From Rothia amarae (lineage in GTDB: Bacteria > Actinomycetota > Actinomycetes > Actinomycetales > Micrococcaceae), in the NCBI RefSeq assembly GCF_014705945.2, contig NZ_CP061538.1, positions 248,001 through 312,000 of the forward strand: DNA of 64,000 nt, read 5' to 3'. Positions 26,174-35,583 of this stretch are shown here, one piece after another (position 1 is the stretch's first letter; every line of letters starts with the position of its first letter). Below the pieces are notes generated by a model that searched no databases, was not told the origin of the DNA, and saw nothing but the letters and a program-made list of their open reading frames with translations. A program made the position numbers and the translations under genes.

Positions 26174-27151
26174 TTAAGAGCTTCTTGCACCTAGAACTTT
26201 CATCACTGCTTTGGGTATCATTGCCCCACGAAAATATTCAAAATTGTAGAGATCAGCCGCAAAAATACGCACTTCAACCCATCCCGCTATATGAGTGCGT
26301 GCTCTGCGCTCTTCGTCCAATCGCATCTGCCGTAAACCAGTATGATGGACCCCTTCGTACTGGATGCTTATCTTTCGAGCAAAATCTGCCAGATCAGGCT
26401 CACACACGTACCTGCCGCAGCCATCACGAATCACCGGATTCACAGCTAACTCTGTGATGCCATATTCGCCTAAAAGTAGCCTTAGCTCTGTTTCTTTGAC
26501 AGAATCGACCCCCTCTGCTGCAAGGTCTAGTGCCTGAAGGCAGACTTCTTTGCCGCGATGATTTTTCTTGTGTTGGAGATACTCCAACAAAGAATCCTTC
26601 GTAGTAAGAGAAACTCGTCGCCTTTGAGCCGCCGGCAACAAACCATCCGCCACATACACTAGTTGACGAGCGCTCATCATCAATCCCAGGTCTAGAAAAG
26701 TGCGCTCGACTGTAGTGATGCAATGGCTGTCATCTTCGGTGATTTCAGACTGGCTCAGCTTGCCTCGCAACTGCTTGATGCCGCGGCGTCTCACCCGTTT
26801 GTTGTTAAGGGTATATAAATAAACATCAGTTGTTTCTTGCTGTTCTGGAGGCGTCCGGAGTCCATAAATTACAGAGGCTGATGGTCCTGCGATAACGCTA
26901 CTTTCCACGCTTTGCGCAAATGCGTGGATTTTTTGTTCTGCTGAGATTTCAGCTCGATTTAGAGCATAGATTTTATATCCCAGCCGTCGCACTTCCACTC
27001 GATGGGAAGCATAGGGCGAAACGCCGTCGACTAAATTATTCGTCGTGAAGATAGGCGGTAAGTCGTCTACTTTTGGAGTGTTCACCATGAGTACATAGTG
27101 ACCCAGAACCGTGCCTCTGGGACGGGAAGATCTAAATCTGTGGATAAACAT
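26174..27151 (-). CDS. AbiEi-like/DUF559-type protein with C-terminal Vsr-like nuclease domain
   Basis: A 325-residue protein of a common actinobacterial type. The N-terminal part (~1-190) resembles AbiEi-type antitoxin/transcription regulators, including ASVIYGLRTPP and TTVERTFLDLGLMMSARQLV. The C-terminal ~90 residues carry a restriction-endonuclease-like signature: EPDLADFARKISIQYEGVHH, then RMRLDEERR-type residues and GWVEVRIFAADL. No AbiEii toxin gene is adjacent, so a toxin-antitoxin pair is not supported. The first ATG (27151) and the one at 27088 both lack a ribosome binding site. Function unknown. Confidence 0.7.
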   Translation of the reverse strand: MFIHRFRSSRPRGTVLGHYVLMVNTPKVDDLPPIFTTNNLVDGVSPYASHRVEVRRLGYKIYALNRAEISAEQKIHAFAQSVESSVIAGPSASVIYGLRTPPEQQETTDVYLYTLNNKRVRRRGIKQLRGKLSQSEITEDDSHCITTVERTFLDLGLMMSARQLVYVADGLLPAAQRRRVSLTTKDSLLEYLQHKKNHRGKEVCLQALDLAAEGVDSVKETELRLLLGEYGITELAVNPVIRDGCGRYVCEPDLADFARKISIQYEGVHHTGLRQMRLDEERRARTHIAGWVEVRIFAADLYNFEYFRGAMIPKAVMKVLGARSS

Positions 27152-27184
27152 GAGCTGTTTTGAAGATTATTTTTAATTGTGGAA

Positions 27185-27245
27185 AAAGTTTGGTCAATTT
27201 TTTGGTGTTTTGGCGCTCAAAACGCCACAAAATTGACCAAACTTT
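27185..27245. repeat. 61-bp palindromic repeat, copy C
   Basis: The best-paired copy: arms AAAGTTTGGTCAATTTT and AAAATTGACCAAACTTT are perfectly complementary over 17 bases, and the inner TGGCG/CGCCA stem is also perfect. It lies between the divergent AbiEi-like gene and pheA, just upstream of the pheA -10 box. Confidence 0.92.
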
Positions 27246-27279
27246 CAGGCGCGAACGCAATCTAAAGTAAAAGAGAATC

Positions 27280-27285
27280 TACACT
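27280..27285 (+). promoter_or_regulatory. -10 box of pheA, leaderless arrangement
   Basis: TACACT is followed by seven bases and the ATG at 27293. No ribosome binding site is visible. Confidence 0.5.
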
Positions 27286-27292
27286 GGAAACC

Positions 27293-28237
27293 ATGCGCTA
27301 TACCTTCCTCGGCCCCGCCGGCACGTTCACCGAAACCGCTCTTCTTGCTGTACCTGAGGTGGCAACTTCCGAGCGTTTTCCTTCTAACTCTGTACCCGGC
27401 GCGTTGAACGCCGTCCGTGCTGGGGACGCCGACGCCGCGATGGTACCTATTGAGAATTCGGTGGAGGGCGGTGTGACAGCGACCCTTGATGCCATTGCTC
27501 TCGATAACAGCCTGCGCATCGTGCGGGAAATTCTTGTGCCCATCCAATTCGTGCTGGTGGCGCGCGAACACATTTCTCTTGAAAACATCACGAAAATTTC
27601 TACCCACACCCATGCCTGGGCGCAGGTTCGTGCGTGGGCAGAGCAACGCGTACCTGACGCCGAATACATCCCCGGTCCGTCCACCGCTGGTGCCGCGCTG
27701 GGCTTGCTTACCGAGCATCCACCCTACGACGCAGCAATTTGCGCCCCTGCAGTCGCCAAAACTCACCCAGAACTCAAGGTGCTGGAAGAGAACATCGGGG
27801 ATAATAAGCACGCAGTCACTCGCTTTGTTCTGGTGGCTAAAAATCCCGAAATCCCTGCCGCAACCGGGGCAGACAAAACCACTCTCGCCATTCCGCTTCC
27901 CGAAGATCGCCCCGGCGCCCTGCTTGAGCTGCTAGAGCAGTTCTCTACACGCGGTATCAACCTTTCGCGCATTGAATCAAGACCGACCGGTGCTTTCTTG
28001 GGTTCTTACTTTTTCTCAGTGGATATTGATGGGCATATCTATGACGCGCGGGTTCGCGACGCCCTGCGGGGTCTCCACAGGGTCTCCCCGGATATCCAGT
28101 TCCTGGGTTCTTACCCTCGGGCTGATTCGCGCCCGACGAACATCGACCCTATCCACAACGAAGACTCGTTCGACGCCGCCCGCGCCTGGGTGGAAACCCT
28201 CTTCCCGCAGGGACGCCCGGAAAATCTGCAACATTAA
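27293..28237 (+). CDS. pheA: Prephenate dehydratase
   Basis: A 314-residue monofunctional enzyme. The catalytic domain (~1-185) starts YTFLGPAGTFTETAL and includes VPIENSVEGGVTATLD; an ACT domain (~205-280) follows with RPGALLELLEQFS and the phenylalanine-binding ESRPTG motif. It turns prephenate into phenylpyruvate and is usually inhibited by phenylalanine through the ACT domain. It is the core gene on the right flank of the repeat-bounded accessory segment. Confidence 0.94.
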   Translation: MRYTFLGPAGTFTETALLAVPEVATSERFPSNSVPGALNAVRAGDADAAMVPIENSVEGGVTATLDAIALDNSLRIVREILVPIQFVLVAREHISLENITKISTHTHAWAQVRAWAEQRVPDAEYIPGPSTAGAALGLLTEHPPYDAAICAPAVAKTHPELKVLEENIGDNKHAVTRFVLVAKNPEIPAATGADKTTLAIPLPEDRPGALLELLEQFSTRGINLSRIESRPTGAFLGSYFFSVDIDGHIYDARVRDALRGLHRVSPDIQFLGSYPRADSRPTNIDPIHNEDSFDAARAWVETLFPQGRPENLQH

Positions 28238-28251
28238 GGTCTGATCCGAGA

Positions 28252-28286
28252 GTGAGAGTTTGCCGAAGCTACGCTGTGGCTCTCAC
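28252..28286. terminator. Weak hairpin between pheA and the convergent lipid kinase gene
   Basis: GTGAGAG (28252-28258) pairs with CTCTCAC (28280-28286) with a long loop and no U-run. Confidence 0.35.
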
Positions 28287-28301
28287 CTCCACGAATCAAC
28301 C

Positions 28302-29546
28302 TTATTTATCGAACCACTTCTGCACTTTGCGGGAGCGATCTTCGAGAGAGTCCACGAATTCCTGCAGGATGGTGTCGCTAGAATCCGCGAGTTTTTGCTG
28401 CAGTTTTTCGCGGGATTCGAGAATTTCCTGGGGTATTTCGTTCCAGGGGCGAGTGCGTACTTTGTCCTCGGGGTAAAGGCGCACGTTCACCGCTGCGGGC
28501 ACGATTTCGGCATCCAGATGGATGGCGGGTTCCAGCACGTCGCCGTCGACCTCAACAGGCAGGGGCACGCCTTCAAAATCAACAGAAACTTTCTTGCCGA
28601 TGAAGTGTTCCACCACGGGGGTGCGGCGGTCGAAGACGCTGGGGCCGAGCATGAATCGTGCAGATACACGAAGCCAGCCCATGAGGCTACGAGGGGTCAA
28701 AACAATAACTTCGAGTTGACCATCGCGCGCGGTAATAGATGAGGTGAGTTTGATTCCGCCCTGGACTTCGCCACAGTTAGCAATCAAAATTGACCGTATT
28801 TTGCGGTCAAGAACGGTTTTGTCATCGAGCACAATTTTGGCAGGACGGCGAGGGGCAACCATGTTCTTCAAGCCGGATTGCACATAGGCAACCCAGCCGA
28901 GTTTAGCTTTGAGCTCTTCGTTGGTGTCTGTCATTACCTGAGCATCAAAACCTGCCCCGCCCATGACCAAAAAGTTCCGCACGGTTTCAGTTCGGGCTTC
29001 GTTACGCATTTGCATGCGAATCATATCGATGGACTGAGTGTAACCGTGCAGGGCTGAATTTACGCATGCCTCAATATCCCAGTACTCCAGTTTGAGGTTA
29101 CGCGCCAGCAAGTTGCCGGTGCCCAGGGGAACGATTCCGAGCGCGGCGTCGGAGCCAGCAATACCTGCTGCGACCTCGCGCACGGTGCCGTCGCCACCGA
29201 TGGCGATAACAATCTCCGCTCCATTCTTCACGGCGTCTTTCGCCATCGAATAACCGGGGTCATCAACCTCGGTTTCGTAGAAGATGGGCTCGTCCCAGCC
29301 TGCTTCTGCAAGCTGCTCTTTCACTACCTTGCACCCGTATTGGGCGTTCAACTTGATGGGGTTGAAAATTACTGCCACGCGCTTGGGCTCGGTGGGTTCA
29401 AGCATCACGTGCCAGGGGCGATAAGTCGGAAAAATATCCGGACGTTTATTTTGGCCCGCTTTGACCACAGCCCACGAAACCGCGGTGTAAGTAACGCCTA
29501 GCGCCAGTGCGCTGATGGCGGCGATATTTTTCTTATTTCTCTGCAT
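28302..29546 (-). CDS. Diacylglycerol-kinase-family lipid kinase (YegS/DagK type)
   Basis: A 414-residue protein. An N-terminal hydrophobic helix (~6-26) anchors it to the membrane. The DAGK catalytic domain starts [12 protein letters not shown] and carries the nucleotide loop [15 protein letters not shown] and [12 protein letters not shown]. The C-terminal half is the YegS-like beta domain; a coiled, charged tail ends the protein. It probably phosphorylates diacylglycerol or a similar lipid. ATG at 29546 is chosen; a longer frame would overlap the serS promoter. Confidence 0.85.
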   Translation of the reverse strand: MQRNKKNIAAISALALGVTYTAVSWAVVKAGQNKRPDIFPTYRPWHVMLEPTEPKRVAVIFNPIKLNAQYGCKVVKEQLAEAGWDEPIFYETEVDDPGYSMAKDAVKNGAEIVIAIGGDGTVREVAAGIAGSDAALGIVPLGTGNLLARNLKLEYWDIEACVNSALHGYTQSIDMIRMQMRNEARTETVRNFLVMGGAGFDAQVMTDTNEELKAKLGWVAYVQSGLKNMVAPRRPAKIVLDDKTVLDRKIRSILIANCGEVQGGIKLTSSITARDGQLEVIVLTPRSLMGWLRVSARFMLGPSVFDRRTPVVEHFIGKKVSVDFEGVPLPVEVDGDVLEPAIHLDAEIVPAAVNVRLYPEDKVRTRPWNEIPQEILESREKLQQKLADSSDTILQEFVDSLEDRSRKVQKWFDK

Positions 29547-29682
29547 GCTTACTACTTTACAGTGCAAAGAAGCTTGAGAACGTTGTGCGGCTGTGGGGGC
29601 TGAGAACATCCTTAAAACACATTCAACTTAAGTTCCCACCGCTAAGGCTTCTGCGAACCCTGCGAATGCGCGGCAAATACGG

Positions 29683-29688
29683 TAAATT
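29683..29688 (+). promoter_or_regulatory. -10-like box of serS, leaderless arrangement
   Basis: TAAATT ends seven bases before the GTG start at 29696. There is no ribosome binding site. Confidence 0.4.
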
Positions 29689-29695
29689 TAGAACT

Positions 29696-31006
29696 GTGAT
29701 TGACATTAATCTTCTGCGCGAAAATCCCGAAATATTCCGTGAATCGCAGCGTGCACGCGGCGCTGATGTATCACTGGTAGACCAGATTCTTGAAGCGGAC
29801 TCCAGCCGTCGCTCGTCCATCTCTGAGTTTGAAAATCTGCGCGCTGAGCAGAAGGCTTTTGGCAAGAAGGTCGCTGCGGCGCAAGGCGAAGAGAAGCAGG
29901 CTCTTCTGGCAGAGGTCAAAGAGCTCTCCCAGCGAGTCTCTGCGGCAAAGACCGCTACCGACGACGCTCAGGCGAAGTTGGACGACCTGCTCATGACCAT
30001 CGAGAACCTCATCATCGAAGGAATCCCTTCCGGCGGCGAAGACAACTTCAAGGTTCTGAAGACCGTAGGTGAGCCCCGCGATTTCTCAGCTGAGGGTTTT
30101 GAGCCTCGCGATCACCTAGAAATTGGTGAGCTGGTAGACGGCATCGATATGGCACGCGGTGCCAAGGTGTCCGGTTCCCGGTTCTACTTCCTCAAGGGCT
30201 ACGTTGCTCGCATGGAGCAGGCGCTCTTGACCATGGCGTTGGATCAAGCAGTTGCCAACGGCTTCATTATGATGACCACGCCTACTCTGGTACGCCCAGA
30301 GACCATGAACGGTACTGGATTTAACGTCAAGCATGACGACGAGATTTACCGCCTTGAACGCGATGACCTCTACTTGGTAGGTACCTCGGAAGTTGCCCTC
30401 GCTGGCTACCATGCCGATGAGATTTTGGACTTCTCTGACGGCCCCATCAAGTACCTCGGCTGGTCCTCCTGCTACCGCCGGGAAGCTGGTTCTGCTGGTA
30501 AAGATACCCGCGGCATCATTCGTGTGCACCAGTTCAATAAGGCAGAGATGTTTATCTACGCGCCCCAGGAACAGGCTGAGGATCTTCATGATCAGCTGTT
30601 GGGCTGGGAAGAAGAAATGCTACAGAAGTGCGAGCTTTCCTACCGCGTGATTGATACTGCCGCTGGTGATTTGGGCTCATCTGCTGCGCGTAAGTTCGAC
30701 TGTGAAGCATGGGTTCCTACCCAGGAGACTTACCGTGAGCTGACCTCAACCTCGAACTGCACCACTTTCCAGGCACGTCGTCTGAACGTGCGCGAGCGTA
30801 CCGCAGATACCGTGGATGCCAACGGCAAGACCAAGAAGGGCGCTACCCGCTCGGTAGCAACCCTCAACGGCACGCTGGCAACTACCCGCTGGTTGGTTGC
30901 AATTCTGGAAACCCATCAGAATGAAGACGGTTCAGTGAACGTTCCTGAGGCTCTACAGCCTTACATGGGCGGTCTCAAGGTCATCCCCGTGGCGAAGAAG
31001 AAGTAA
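29696..31006 (+). CDS. serS: Seryl-tRNA synthetase
   Basis: A 436-residue class II synthetase. The GTG at 29696 gives the standard N-terminus (V/M)[11 protein letters not shown]; longer in-frame starts upstream add residues absent from the family. The N-terminal coiled-coil arm spans ~27-105; motif 2 is [21 protein letters not shown] and motif 3 is the [20 protein letters not shown] region. It charges tRNA-Ser with serine. A strong bidirectional terminator follows. Confidence 0.96.
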   Translation: MIDINLLRENPEIFRESQRARGADVSLVDQILEADSSRRSSISEFENLRAEQKAFGKKVAAAQGEEKQALLAEVKELSQRVSAAKTATDDAQAKLDDLLMTIENLIIEGIPSGGEDNFKVLKTVGEPRDFSAEGFEPRDHLEIGELVDGIDMARGAKVSGSRFYFLKGYVARMEQALLTMALDQAVANGFIMMTTPTLVRPETMNGTGFNVKHDDEIYRLERDDLYLVGTSEVALAGYHADEILDFSDGPIKYLGWSSCYRREAGSAGKDTRGIIRVHQFNKAEMFIYAPQEQAEDLHDQLLGWEEEMLQKCELSYRVIDTAAGDLGSSAARKFDCEAWVPTQETYRELTSTSNCTTFQARRLNVRERTADTVDANGKTKKGATRSVATLNGTLATTRWLVAILETHQNEDGSVNVPEALQPYMGGLKVIPVAKKK

Positions 31007-31023
31007 TTTCTCACTGCACGGAT

Positions 31024-31064
31024 AAAAATGTGCCTCACAGGAAAATCCTGTGAGGCACATTTTT
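31024..31064. terminator. Bidirectional terminator between serS and flavohemoglobin 1
   Basis: Perfect 19-base arms (31024-31042, 31046-31064) with A-run and T-run on the two sides, between convergent genes. Confidence 0.93.
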
Positions 31065-31083
31065 ATTTAAAAGCTTCGCTTAT

Positions 31084-32292
31084 CTAGCTGACGTAGCGGC
31101 GACCCTGAATCGTTTGACGTCGTGCTCGGTGCATCCACTGGTCAGGCCCAAATACTTCGTAGTGAATATTCTTACCCGGCAGGCCAGCTTGAACTAAGGA
31201 CGAGCGTACGGTCTGCATAAAGTCCAGTGGACCGCACATGAATGCGGAACTCTGGCGGGAGAGCTGGAAACGACTCATGTCGATATCGCCGTCGTAATCG
31301 CCTTCGCCCTCTGCCTGTAAGAAAGAGATGAGCTTGCCATCGGGCAGAGAATTAATTGCGGCAGCGTATTCCTGGCGAAGCGGCCAGCTCTCCAGAGACT
31401 GATCGCGGTGTACCGCAATAATTTCGCGACCGTTGCCCTGAGATGCCAACTTGTGAACGAAAGCTAACGCTGGAGCGATTCCGATTCCGCTGGTGAAGAG
31501 GTAGAGCGGCCCAAACTCAAGAGGGGAAATATTGTTGAGCACCACGTCCCCGTAGGGGTTGGAGAGCTCTATCGTATCGCCCTCTCGTAGGTCTTTCAGC
31601 ATCGGAGTGACTTCACCGGCAGGATTGATTTTTACGGCAAAGCGACGCTGATGTAGCTGGGAAGGCAGCAAAGAATACTGGCGGGGCTGGCGTAGTCCGT
31701 CTGCGGTCTTCACAACCACTCCCACGTACTGCCCTGCCTCAGCGGGAGTCAGCGGAGTGTTATCGGCTGGTTCAAATGTGAAATCGTAGACGTTCGGGGC
31801 GACTTCCTCTTTCTTCACCAGGGTAAAAGGGGCATTGACGACGTCGTTCGCCTGACTATCGTACAAACCCTTTTCAATTTTGATCAGAGCCTGCGCCATC
31901 AACCAGTAAACCTCGGTCCATGCCTCGGCAATCTCTGGGGTAAGAGCATCCGCCAAATCAATAGCAATTGCCTCAAAAAGATACTTGTAAACAATCTCGT
32001 AGCCTTCTTCCCCCACTCCGAGGGAAGCATGTTTGTGGGCAACCCGAGAAAGAATTTCATCGGGGTAAGAGTCTGGGTTGTTCAAGATATAGCTGGCGAA
32101 AACTGGGATAGAGCCGGCTAGCGCTCGCGGCTGAATGCCTTCTTTTTGATCGGCACGGGAGAACATGCCGTCCATGAGTTCAGGGTGGTTCTTGAAAAGT
32201 CGTTCGTAAAAAATTGGGGTAATAGTGTTGATTCGGCCTTGAATAACGGGGAGGGTAGCTTCAATAACCGGGCGTGATTTCTCAGAGAGCAA
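31084..32292 (-). CDS. Flavohemoglobin / nitric oxide dioxygenase, downstream copy
   Basis: A 402-residue flavohemoglobin. The globin domain has B10 Tyr29, E7 Gln54 and proximal His88 in VAHKHASLGV. An FAD-binding beta-barrel follows with RQYSLLPS, and the NAD domain has the GIGIAPALAF loop and FMCGPLDFMQTVRSSL. It oxidises nitric oxide to nitrate with O2 and NADH. The start is TTG at 32292, supported by alignment with the second copy (both begin MLSExSR). The C-terminus has a basic tail beyond the usual end. It is 122 bases downstream of a paralogous gene on the same strand. Confidence 0.9.
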   Translation of the reverse strand: MLSEKSRPVIEATLPVIQGRINTITPIFYERLFKNHPELMDGMFSRADQKEGIQPRALAGSIPVFASYILNNPDSYPDEILSRVAHKHASLGVGEEGYEIVYKYLFEAIAIDLADALTPEIAEAWTEVYWLMAQALIKIEKGLYDSQANDVVNAPFTLVKKEEVAPNVYDFTFEPADNTPLTPAEAGQYVGVVVKTADGLRQPRQYSLLPSQLHQRRFAVKINPAGEVTPMLKDLREGDTIELSNPYGDVVLNNISPLEFGPLYLFTSGIGIAPALAFVHKLASQGNGREIIAVHRDQSLESWPLRQEYAAAINSLPDGKLISFLQAEGEGDYDGDIDMSRFQLSRQSSAFMCGPLDFMQTVRSSLVQAGLPGKNIHYEVFGPDQWMHRARRQTIQGRRYVS

Positions 32293-32414
32293 GGTGGGGA
32301 TTTACCTTTCTAATGCGTTCCATCCCCACGGTGCAGTAACCAAAAGTGAGACGGGGAAACCTAACTACCCGTGGACGAGATGGGCGCATATTTATTGGGT
32401 TCAGGGGGAAGAGG

Positions 32415-33614
32415 TTAGTATCTTCTGTGCATTGTGCGGCGAGTTGCCGTGTGCATGTAAGGGTCAGACCCAAAGGTCTCAAATTGGATGTTTTTACCGG
32501 GAACACCGTTGGCAATCAAGCCTGAGCGCACCGTCTGCTTAAAATCAACAGGACCGCACACGTAAGCAAAGCTACGCGGAGTGATTTCTAACTTTTTCAT
32601 GTTGATACTTCCGGTGAAGTCTCCTTCCCCGCTGGCCTGCAAGAAACTGATGAGCTTGCCGCGGGGGAGTTTGCCAGTGGCTTCTTCTAACTCTTCGCGG
32701 TATGCCCAGGTGCGCAGCGATTCGTCGGCATGTACGAAAATGATATCGCGCGCCGCATGCTCGAGTGCCAACTGGTGGGCGAAAGCAAGAGCGGGGGCGA
32801 TGCCGATTCCCTGAGTAAAGACATAGAGGGGACTGAAGCCGTCGGTGACGGTCTTCTCAAGTGTGAGATCTCCATAGGGGTTAGAAATCTCTACGGTATC
32901 GCCTACCTGCAGTCCGGTAAGAATGGGGGAAATTTCTCCCGTTCTATCTAGTTCCACAGCGATGCGGCGCTGGTTGAGACCGCAGGGTAGCGCAACGTAC
33001 TGGCGGGGCTGGCGCAAACCGTCTTTCGTTTTGACGATGACCGAGAGGTACTGTCCGGCTTTAATATCGCTGAGGGGAGTGTCGTCGGCAGGCTCGAATA
33101 CCAAGTCGAAAATTTTGTCTGCTTTTTGTTCTTTTTTCACCAGGGTAAAAGGTGCGTTAACCTGGTCGTTCGCCTGGCTATCGTAGAGGCTACGTTCAAT
33201 GCGAATGAGAGCATCTGCCATCATCCAGTAGATTTCCGTCCAGGCATCGCGGAATTCAGGGGTGTATTCCTCGCCAAATTCTTTTTCGATGGCTTTGAAG
33301 AGGAACTGGTAGACCGTCACATATTCTTCAGCGGGAACACCCAAGGAAGCGTGTTTGTGTGCTACACGAGTAAGAATCTCATCGGGGCTGGAGCCGGGAT
33401 GGTTCAGTACATAAGAGGCAAAGAAAGTGATAGAACCTGCCAGCGCTTGCGGCTGAGTTCCCACTACCTGATCGACACGGGAGAACATGCCATCGAGTAA
33501 GTCTTCGCGTTCGGTGAGCATTTCATCGTAAAACGCAGGGGTAATTCGCCTGATACGTTCTTGCATATCAGGTAACGTTTCTTCAATAATTTGGCGTGAA
33601 GATTCAGATAGCAT
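32415..33614 (-). CDS. Flavohemoglobin / nitric oxide dioxygenase, upstream copy
   Basis: A 399-residue paralogue of the next gene with the same key residues: Tyr29, Gln54, proximal His88, GIGIAPALAF and YVCGPVDFKQTVRSGL. The FAD motif is altered to RQYVALPCG, where most flavohemoglobins have Ser after RxY. GAGGGACC precedes the ATG. The two copies are clearly diverged at the DNA level, so the duplication is old rather than an assembly artefact. The 200-base upstream region carries a -10-like TATAGT on the - strand (33683-33678) and a GTTTTAGATATAGAAAAC symmetric site; no regulator can be assigned. Confidence 0.9.
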   Translation of the reverse strand: MLSESSRQIIEETLPDMQERIRRITPAFYDEMLTEREDLLDGMFSRVDQVVGTQPQALAGSITFFASYVLNHPGSSPDEILTRVAHKHASLGVPAEEYVTVYQFLFKAIEKEFGEEYTPEFRDAWTEIYWMMADALIRIERSLYDSQANDQVNAPFTLVKKEQKADKIFDLVFEPADDTPLSDIKAGQYLSVIVKTKDGLRQPRQYVALPCGLNQRRIAVELDRTGEISPILTGLQVGDTVEISNPYGDLTLEKTVTDGFSPLYVFTQGIGIAPALAFAHQLALEHAARDIIFVHADESLRTWAYREELEEATGKLPRGKLISFLQASGEGDFTGSINMKKLEITPRSFAYVCGPVDFKQTVRSGLIANGVPGKNIQFETFGSDPYMHTATRRTMHRRY

Positions 33615-33778
33615 GGTCCCTCATGTTTCCCGTGGACTCAAACGGCGCGTCTGAAGATGCCGTGTTGATTGGCCGCGACTATAAGTTTTCTATATCTAAA
33701 ACCTACCCTAAGGGAAAGGTGGATTGCCTAGAAATATGTCCTTCTTATGGGTGAGTTAGTAAATGAGCCTTAAAGAAG

Positions 33779-33812
33779 AAAAGCCTCGGCAGAAAAACTG
33801 CCGAGGCTTTTT
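33779..33812 (-). terminator. Rho-independent terminator after the glutamate-synthase-like gene
   Basis: AAAAGCCTCGGCAG (33779-33792) pairs with CTGCCGAGGCTTTT; it lies directly after the stop at 33815. Confidence 0.92.
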
Positions 33813-33814
33813 CC

Positions 33815-35371
33815 TTAGGCGCGCTGATGTTTCGCGTGCTCAGGCGTGAAGGAGTGGGCGTCGGCGCGCTCCCAACGCTCTTGCCATTCCTCGGGTACGT
33901 CGCCGGTGAGGAAAGCGCCAGGTTCGAACCAATCGTAGAGTTTTGCGTAGGACAACGAGTGCGTGGAGTCTACACGGTGGAATACGTGCTCGGGACCCAG
34001 GTCTTTGAAAGAATCCAAGCCCATGGAGGCAAGAATACGCATTGCTGAGTTCATCACGCCTACGTGGTAATTACGCACGCGGGCACCCTTGTCATCAATA
34101 TCGATACCGCGTTGTAGCCATGCGTTTTGAGTAGCTACACCGGAGGGGCATTCGTTGGTGTGGCACTTCTGCGCCTGTACGCAGCCCGTGGCCATCATCA
34201 TACCGCGGGCTGAGTTAGTGAAGTCGGCGCCCAAGGCAATACGACGAACGACGTCGGCGCCGCCGGTAATCTTTCCGCCGGCTCCGATAGAAACGCGGTC
34301 GCGCAAACCTGCGCCAACCAGTGCGTTCTGAACAATAATCAGACCGTTGGTCAGCGGTACGCCTACTGAATCTTCGAATTCGAGAGGAGCTGCACCGGTT
34401 CCGCCTTCTGCACCGTCAACGGTAATCCAGTCGGGGCAGATGCCGGTTTCGATCATTGCCTTGCAGAGGGATAGAACCTCAATTTCGGAACCAACGCAGA
34501 ACTTGATGCCAATGGGTTTACCGTTGGATAGTTCGCGGAGCTGACCCACAAACTGCATGAGCTCTACCGGGGTGGTGAAAGCGCTGTGAGCCGCCGGTGA
34601 AATGCAGTCCTGACCTACAGGAACATGGCGTGCCTCAGCGATTTCTTCGGTAACTTTTTCACCGGGGAGGTGACCGCCCAAGCCGGGCTTTGCGCCCTGG
34701 GAAATCTTCACCATAATGCCTTTGACCTCAGGGGTCGCAGCTTTCTTGGCAAAGAGCTCGGGGTCGAACTTGCCCTCGTCGTCGCGGCAACCAAAGTAGC
34801 CCGAACCGAATTCCCAGATGAGATCCGCGCCGTGCTTCAAATGGTATTTGGTGAGTCCGCCTTCACCGGTTTCTTGAGCGAAACCGCCCATGGCAGCGCC
34901 CTTATTCATTGCCATTACGGCGTTAGCTGAGAGAGCACCGAAGCTCATCGAAGAAATATTGAAAAGTGAAATGTCGTAGGGCTGAGTGCAATCGGGGCCG
35001 CCCAGGCGCTGGAAAGGTTCTTCTGCCATCATAGGAACAGGCGCCATAGTGTGGCGTACGATGTCGTAGCCCACTTCAGAAATATCTTGCTCGGTACCGA
35101 ACGCTTTCTCGCCGCTAAGACCCTTGGCGTACTCATAAATCATGGTGCGGGTATCTCGGTTAAAGGGGCGTCCATCACGGTTACTCTCAAAGAAATACTG
35201 GCGTAATTCGGGGCGAATGAATTCAAATCCAAAGCGTGCCCAGCCAATTACTGGGAAGTTGCGGCGGATAGAGTGCTTTTTCTGAAAGGCGTCATAGGTT
35301 GCGAGTCCTGTGAGGCCAATACCAGCGGTAGCTGAAGCCGCCTTTAAAATTTTGGAAGTTTTATCTGACAT
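33815..35371 (-). CDS. FMN-binding glutamate-synthase-like protein (GltB core domain)
   Basis: A 518-residue protein with the alpha/beta-barrel domain of the glutamate synthase large subunit. It carries WITVDGAEGGTGAAPLEF and the iron-sulfur cysteines in CVQAQKCHTNECPSGVATQ. It lacks the amidotransferase domain of real GltB, and an N-terminal hydrophobic segment (~8-25) suggests membrane attachment. Orphans of this type are common; the reaction is unproven. ATG at 35371 is preceded by AGGAGAGACAAAG. No gltD is nearby. Confidence 0.83.
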   Translation of the reverse strand: MSDKTSKILKAASATAGIGLTGLATYDAFQKKHSIRRNFPVIGWARFGFEFIRPELRQYFFESNRDGRPFNRDTRTMIYEYAKGLSGEKAFGTEQDISEVGYDIVRHTMAPVPMMAEEPFQRLGGPDCTQPYDISLFNISSMSFGALSANAVMAMNKGAAMGGFAQETGEGGLTKYHLKHGADLIWEFGSGYFGCRDDEGKFDPELFAKKAATPEVKGIMVKISQGAKPGLGGHLPGEKVTEEIAEARHVPVGQDCISPAAHSAFTTPVELMQFVGQLRELSNGKPIGIKFCVGSEIEVLSLCKAMIETGICPDWITVDGAEGGTGAAPLEFEDSVGVPLTNGLIIVQNALVGAGLRDRVSIGAGGKITGGADVVRRIALGADFTNSARGMMMATGCVQAQKCHTNECPSGVATQNAWLQRGIDIDDKGARVRNYHVGVMNSAMRILASMGLDSFKDLGPEHVFHRVDSTHSLSYAKLYDWFEPGAFLTGDVPEEWQERWERADAHSFTPEHAKHQRA

Positions 35372-35583
35372 CTTTGTCTCTCCTGGGGTGCATGCTGCTG
35401 TTAAAGGTATATCAATTCTGGGGAAAACTAGTTCTTTAGAGCACACTTGGCAAAGGATTTTTAGGGTATGGCATGCATGCTTCTTTACGCTTCAAAAGAT
35501 TCACATTCCGTTTGCAGGGAGTCAATCTGTACGCTGAGAAATAGATAATTCACACTGGAAAAGTAGCGAGGGTGATAAGTGTA

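Noticed and set aside
26174-27151. Complete AbiE toxin-antitoxin system
   Set aside because: No AbiEii nucleotidyltransferase gene is adjacent on either side; neighbours are membrane proteins and pheA.
24586-27245. CRISPR array from the three 61-bp repeats
   Set aside because: Spacing is ~1.5 and ~1.1 kb, with genes between, and no cas genes; these are dispersed palindromes.
29585-29695. Longer N-terminus for seryl-tRNA synthetase
   Set aside because: SerRS normally begins (M/V)IDINLLR; the 37 extra residues are basic and unlike any family member and lie upstream of the -10 box.
31084-33614. Assembly duplication of one flavohemoglobin gene
   Set aside because: The two copies differ widely in protein sequence and start codons; they are paralogues.
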